Positions 12,428 through 14,562 of a DNA stretch of 14,562 bases are shown here, in pieces. The position numbers and the translations under genes are program-made. A model generated the notes under the pieces. It worked only from the letters and a program-made list of their open reading frames with translations, was not told the DNA's origin and did no database searches. Source of the DNA: CBFGTJ01 sp965651815. Lineage in GTDB: Bacteria; Actinomycetota; Acidimicrobiia; Acidimicrobiales; Microtrichaceae. Every line of letters starts with the position of its first letter. Position 1 is the stretch's first letter. Where the stretch lies: contig CBFGTJ010000071.1 in NCBI GenBank assembly GCA_965651815.1, positions 1 through 14,562 on the forward strand. Direction: 5' to 3'.

Positions 12428-13048
12428 GTGGACGAGCACAGCGATCCCATCGAGGTGGTCCGGCGACCGAGGTCCGGGGCGACCCGTCGGCGCGGCCGGC
12501 GGGTGCGGGCGGTGCTCGCGCTCGGCAGCGTGGTGGGCCTCGGCGTCGTCGCCACCAGCGCCGCGTTCTCGGACCGGGCGACCGTCACCGCCCAGCTGAC
12601 CGCCGGCACCCTCGACATCACCGTCGACGGCGCCCAGGGCAACCCGGTCCCGTACCCGCTCACCTTCCCCGGCGCGGAGGCCATCGCGCCGGGCCAGACC
12701 GTGTACGCGCCCCTCGAGGTCGCCAACGTCGGGACGGTCGACGCGGACCTGTCGATGTCGACGACCGTGACGCCGGACGGGACCCCGCAGAACGCGACCG
12801 ACGACCTCGAGATGACGGTGGTGCACACCGCCGGGTCGAGCTGCGACGCCGCGGTGGTCGCAGCCGACCCGGCCCCCTACGTGGCACCCGGACCCGTCGC
12901 GGACGCGACGTTCGAGGACGTGCCCCTCGCCGGCGGCGGCGCGCTCGACCTGTGCTTCGCCGTCACCCTGCCGGCGTCGGTGACCGGGACCGGTGGCGGC
13001 GGCGCCGAGGTCGTGCTGGAGCTCCTCGCCGAGCAGGCGGGAGCGTGA
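12428..13048 (+). CDS. TasA/camelysin-like exported surface protein
   Basis: A 206-residue protein with an Arg-rich N-terminus (12-26: RRPRSGATRRRGRR), one hydrophobic segment (about 28-45) and then the SipW-substrate signature SAAFSDRATVTAQLTAGTLD (44-63). This matches the FxD...xAGxLDI pattern after the signal peptide of TasA, camelysin and CalY proteins (Peptidase_M73/TasA family). TasA-type proteins are released by SipW-like signal peptidases and assemble into extracellular fibres or coats. The mature part is a beta-rich Thr/Val/Pro domain with VxNVGTVDADL (98-108), typical of these domains. It has two cysteines (139 and 176) that could form a disulphide, and a Gly-rich turn (185-192). 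Family length is normal (~200). The gene lies 18 bases ahead of the signal peptidase gene, its presumed processing enzyme. A fibre-forming role is inferred from the family. Confidence 0.78.
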   Translation: MDEHSDPIEVVRRPRSGATRRRGRRVRAVLALGSVVGLGVVATSAAFSDRATVTAQLTAGTLDITVDGAQGNPVPYPLTFPGAEAIAPGQTVYAPLEVANVGTVDADLSMSTTVTPDGTPQNATDDLEMTVVHTAGSSCDAAVVAADPAPYVAPGPVADATFEDVPLAGGGALDLCFAVTLPASVTGTGGGGAEVVLELLAEQAGA

Positions 13049-13053
13049 GTCGC

Positions 13054-13059
13054 GGAGGA
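13054..13059 (+). promoter_or_regulatory. Ribosome binding site GGAGGA for the signal peptidase
   Basis: GGAGGA lies in the 18-base gap after the TasA-like gene and ends 7 bases before the GTG at 13067, which sets the start of the peptidase gene. Confidence 0.55.
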
Positions 13060-13066
13060 ACCGGTC

Positions 13067-13693
13067 GTGATCACCACCAGTCCCCCTCCCGCGGCCATCG
13101 CTGCCGACGACCCCGGGGCGGCGGTCACCGTCGTGTGGCGTGCGCCCCGCCGGGCGGCGCTGCGCCGGGCCGGCGAGCCGGTGCTCACGGTGCTCGCCGT
13201 GCTCGGCGCGGCCTGCCTGGCCGCGACGGTCGCCATGGCGGCGCTGCGGGTGACACCGCTCGTCGTGCGCTCCGGTTCGATGGAACCCGCGCTTCCGGTC
13301 GGGTCGATGGTCCTCGTCCGCCCCGTCCCCGCCGCCGAGGTGGTGGCGGGTGACGTGGTGAGCGTCGAGCGCCCCGACGGCACCCGGGTCACCCACCGGG
13401 TCGTGGAGGTGGGCACGGTGGCGGGTCCCCTGCGCCGGGTGACCCTCCAGGGCGATCGCAACCCGGTACCCGACCCCGAGCCGGTCGTGACCGCCACCGT
13501 CGACCGCGCGCTCCTGGTCGTACCCGGCGCGGGCCGGGTGCTGCAGGCGGCGGGCACACCGCCGGCCCTGTTCGCCGCGGGCGTGCTGGTCGGCGTGGCG
13601 CTGTGGACGGCGTTCGCGCCCCCGGTGGCGCGCGAGCGGGGCCGCTGGCTGGTGCTCCCCGCCGGCGCCGACGCCACGGGGGCCGGCCGGTGA
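13067..13693 (+). CDS. SipW/ER-type signal peptidase I (S26B)
   Basis: A 208-residue membrane protease. A cytoplasmic N-terminus and one transmembrane helix (about 38-60) precede the catalytic Ser71 in VVRSGSMEPALPVGS. The second box, GDVVSVERPDGTRVTHRVVEV (95-115), carries His110 where ordinary bacterial LepB has a lysine; a Ser-His dyad marks the SipW/archaeal/ER-type S26B branch. QGDRNPVPDP (128-137) supplies the conserved Asp130. A second transmembrane helix (about 164-184) is followed by a short Arg-containing tail. SipW enzymes cleave a dedicated set of exported proteins, usually encoded next door, here the TasA-like protein upstream and possibly the RCC1-repeat protein downstream. The stop overlaps the next start by 4 bases (GTGA), indicating translational coupling. 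Confidence 0.85.
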   Translation: MITTSPPPAAIAADDPGAAVTVVWRAPRRAALRRAGEPVLTVLAVLGAACLAATVAMAALRVTPLVVRSGSMEPALPVGSMVLVRPVPAAEVVAGDVVSVERPDGTRVTHRVVEVGTVAGPLRRVTLQGDRNPVPDPEPVVTATVDRALLVVPGAGRVLQAAGTPPALFAAGVLVGVALWTAFAPPVARERGRWLVLPAGADATGAGR

Positions 13694-14562
13694 GGCGCGC
13701 GCTCCTGCTGGCGTGCGTGCCGGTGGCGCTGGTCGTGCTCACCGCCACGCTGCGCCCCACCGGCGCGGACCTCGTCGATGCCGCGTCGACCGCATCCACC
13801 TTCGACGCGCTGCCGACCCTGTGGTGGGCCACCGGCCGCGACGACGTGGGCCAGCACGGCGACGGCGCCCCGGGAGCGGGGACCGTCGCGCCGGTGCGGG
13901 TGTCGTGGCGTCCGGGGGTGGCGATCCCACGCGGCGTGCCGGTGCAGCGGGTGTCGGTCGGGGATGGCGCCGCCTGCGGGATCGCAGGTGGGCGCGCCTA
14001 CTGCTGGGGTGCGAACGACCACGGCCAGCTCGGGGACGGGACCTTCGACGACGCCGCGTCGCCCGTGCCGGTCGCGACGTCGCCGTCGGGCGGCTCGGCG
14101 CTGCCCGCGGACGCCGTCGTGACCGACATCGACGTCGGAGCGGGCGCCGCGTGCGCCGTCGCGGACGGGAACGTCTACTGCTGGGGGGACAACAGCTCCG
14201 GGCGGCTCGGGAACGACTCCGTCGACGGCTCCCCCGTTCCCGTCGCGGTCGCGGTGGACGGTGCCGGCGGGTCGAGCCTCCCCGCCGGCACCGCCACCCG
14301 CGTGGCCACCGGTGGCGGCGGCCCGGGATCCACCACCGCGTTCACCTGCGCCCTCGCGGACGGCCGTGCCCACTGCTGGGGCTCCAGGGAGAACGGACGA
14401 CTTGGGAATGGTGTCGCAAGCGCTTCGCCCCGACTCGTGCCGACGACCGTGAACGGGGGCGCTTGGGGACTGGACGCCGAGATCACAGACATCGCTGTCG
14501 CTGAGTCAGCCGCATGTGCTGTCGCGGATGGAAACGTCTACTGCTGGGGGCGAGCTGTCTTC
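13690..14562 (+). CDS. Exported RCC1-repeat (beta-propeller) protein, partial at window end
   Basis: The frame is open for 291 codons and leaves the window without a stop. Residues 1-20 form a short Arg-Arg plus hydrophobic signal segment. TGADLVDAASTASTFDAL (24-41) follows and resembles the region after the hydrophobic helix in SipW substrates. RCC1-type repeats then begin: a degenerate one (LWWATGRDDVGQHGDG, 44-59) and clear ones with CWG cores at 105-107, 164-166, 229-231 and 285-287, each followed by a G-x-L-G turn except the truncated last. Each clear repeat has a C-x8-CWG cysteine pair. RCC1 domains form seven-bladed propellers that bind proteins or ligands; bacterial secreted versions are poorly characterised. 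Start GTG overlaps the peptidase stop by 4 bases. Codon use becomes less GC-rich after about 14385. Confidence 0.82.
   Translation, partial: MRRALLLACVPVALVVLTATLRPTGADLVDAASTASTFDALPTLWWATGRDDVGQHGDGAPGAGTVAPVRVSWRPGVAIPRGVPVQRVSVGDGAACGIAGGRAYCWGANDHGQLGDGTFDDAASPVPVATSPSGGSALPADAVVTDIDVGAGAACAVADGNVYCWGDNSSGRLGNDSVDGSPVPVAVAVDGAGGSSLPAGTATRVATGGGGPGSTTAFTCALADGRAHCWGSRENGRLGNGVASASPRLVPTTVNGGAWGLDAEITDIAVAESAACAVADGNVYCWGRAVF
14158..14187 (+). repeat. Internal RCC1 DNA repeat, copy 1
   Basis: These 30 bases, coding for VADGNVYCWG, match 14521-14550 at 28 of 30 positions (hand alignment), 363 bases (121 codons) apart. The two differences are third-position changes. Flanking bases are much less similar. 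Confidence 0.7.
14521..14550 (+). repeat. Internal RCC1 DNA repeat, copy 2
   Basis: Second copy of the repeat beginning at 14158. It encodes the same ten residues, VADGNVYCWG, with GAT and GGA in place of GAC and GGG. It lies in the lower-GC end of the gene, so the block may have been duplicated or exchanged within the propeller array. Confidence 0.7.

Noticed and set aside
13713..14504. Plus-strand frame of 263 codons ending inside the window
   Set aside because: Arg-rich translation without motifs. The frame starting at 13690 gives repeated RCC1 motifs and continues past the window end.
1..14562. CRISPR array, tRNA, rRNA, insertion sequence, prophage or attachment site
   Set aside because: No regularly spaced identical repeats, cloverleaf sequences, transposase motifs or flanking inverted repeats were seen on either strand.

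Overview
The window is very G+C-rich DNA (hand counts of sample stretches give about 70-85%), densely packed with genes. Many genes have GTG starts and several look leaderless. This points to the Actinomycetota. The mix of a SipW-type signal peptidase, a TasA-like protein, an RCC1-repeat protein and an IlvX-like enzyme would suit an acidimicrobiial or mycobacterial-type lineage, but I cannot fix the taxon from sequence alone. I found no rRNA, tRNA, CRISPR array, insertion sequence or prophage gene.

Left part (1-3298): a membrane-anchored protein that resembles a degenerate ECF sigma factor (start uncertain) converges on a 2-oxoglutarate/Fe(II) oxygenase. The oxygenase diverges from an Rrf2-type regulator that lacks the usual cluster-binding cysteines. 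A PHP-domain phosphoesterase with a PolX-like helix-hairpin-helix front follows.

Middle part (3320-12275): a set of catabolic enzymes in small transcription units. It holds an aldehyde dehydrogenase (minus), an SDR dehydrogenase, a glutamine-synthetase-family ligase, an acetyl-CoA hydrolase/4-hydroxybutyrate CoA-transferase-type enzyme (minus), a TetR regulator divergent from it, and a tight pair made of a GlcD-type FAD 2-hydroxyacid dehydrogenase and an IlvX-like ThDP enzyme. Read together, they could take a 2-hydroxyacid to a 2-oxoacid, then an aldehyde, then an acid and its CoA ester, with a gamma-glutamylation or amine branch through the ligase. The substrate is unknown.

Right part (12276-14562): a 152-base spacer contains no TA dinucleotide, three helically phased CGGTGAG repeats, a 10-bp palindrome and a perfect 10-bp-stem hairpin. 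It leads into a compact three-gene export cassette: a TasA/camelysin-like surface protein, a SipW/ER-type (Ser-His) signal peptidase, and an RCC1-repeat propeller protein that overlaps the peptidase by 4 bases and runs off the window end. The RCC1 protein has a cysteine pair in every repeat and a SipW-like N-terminus, so it may be a second substrate of the peptidase. This cassette is the most interesting unit here.

Across the window, six genes have a TAnnnT-like -10 box 7 (one case 8) bases before the start codon. This is the geometry of leaderless actinobacterial transcripts, and it supports several start choices.
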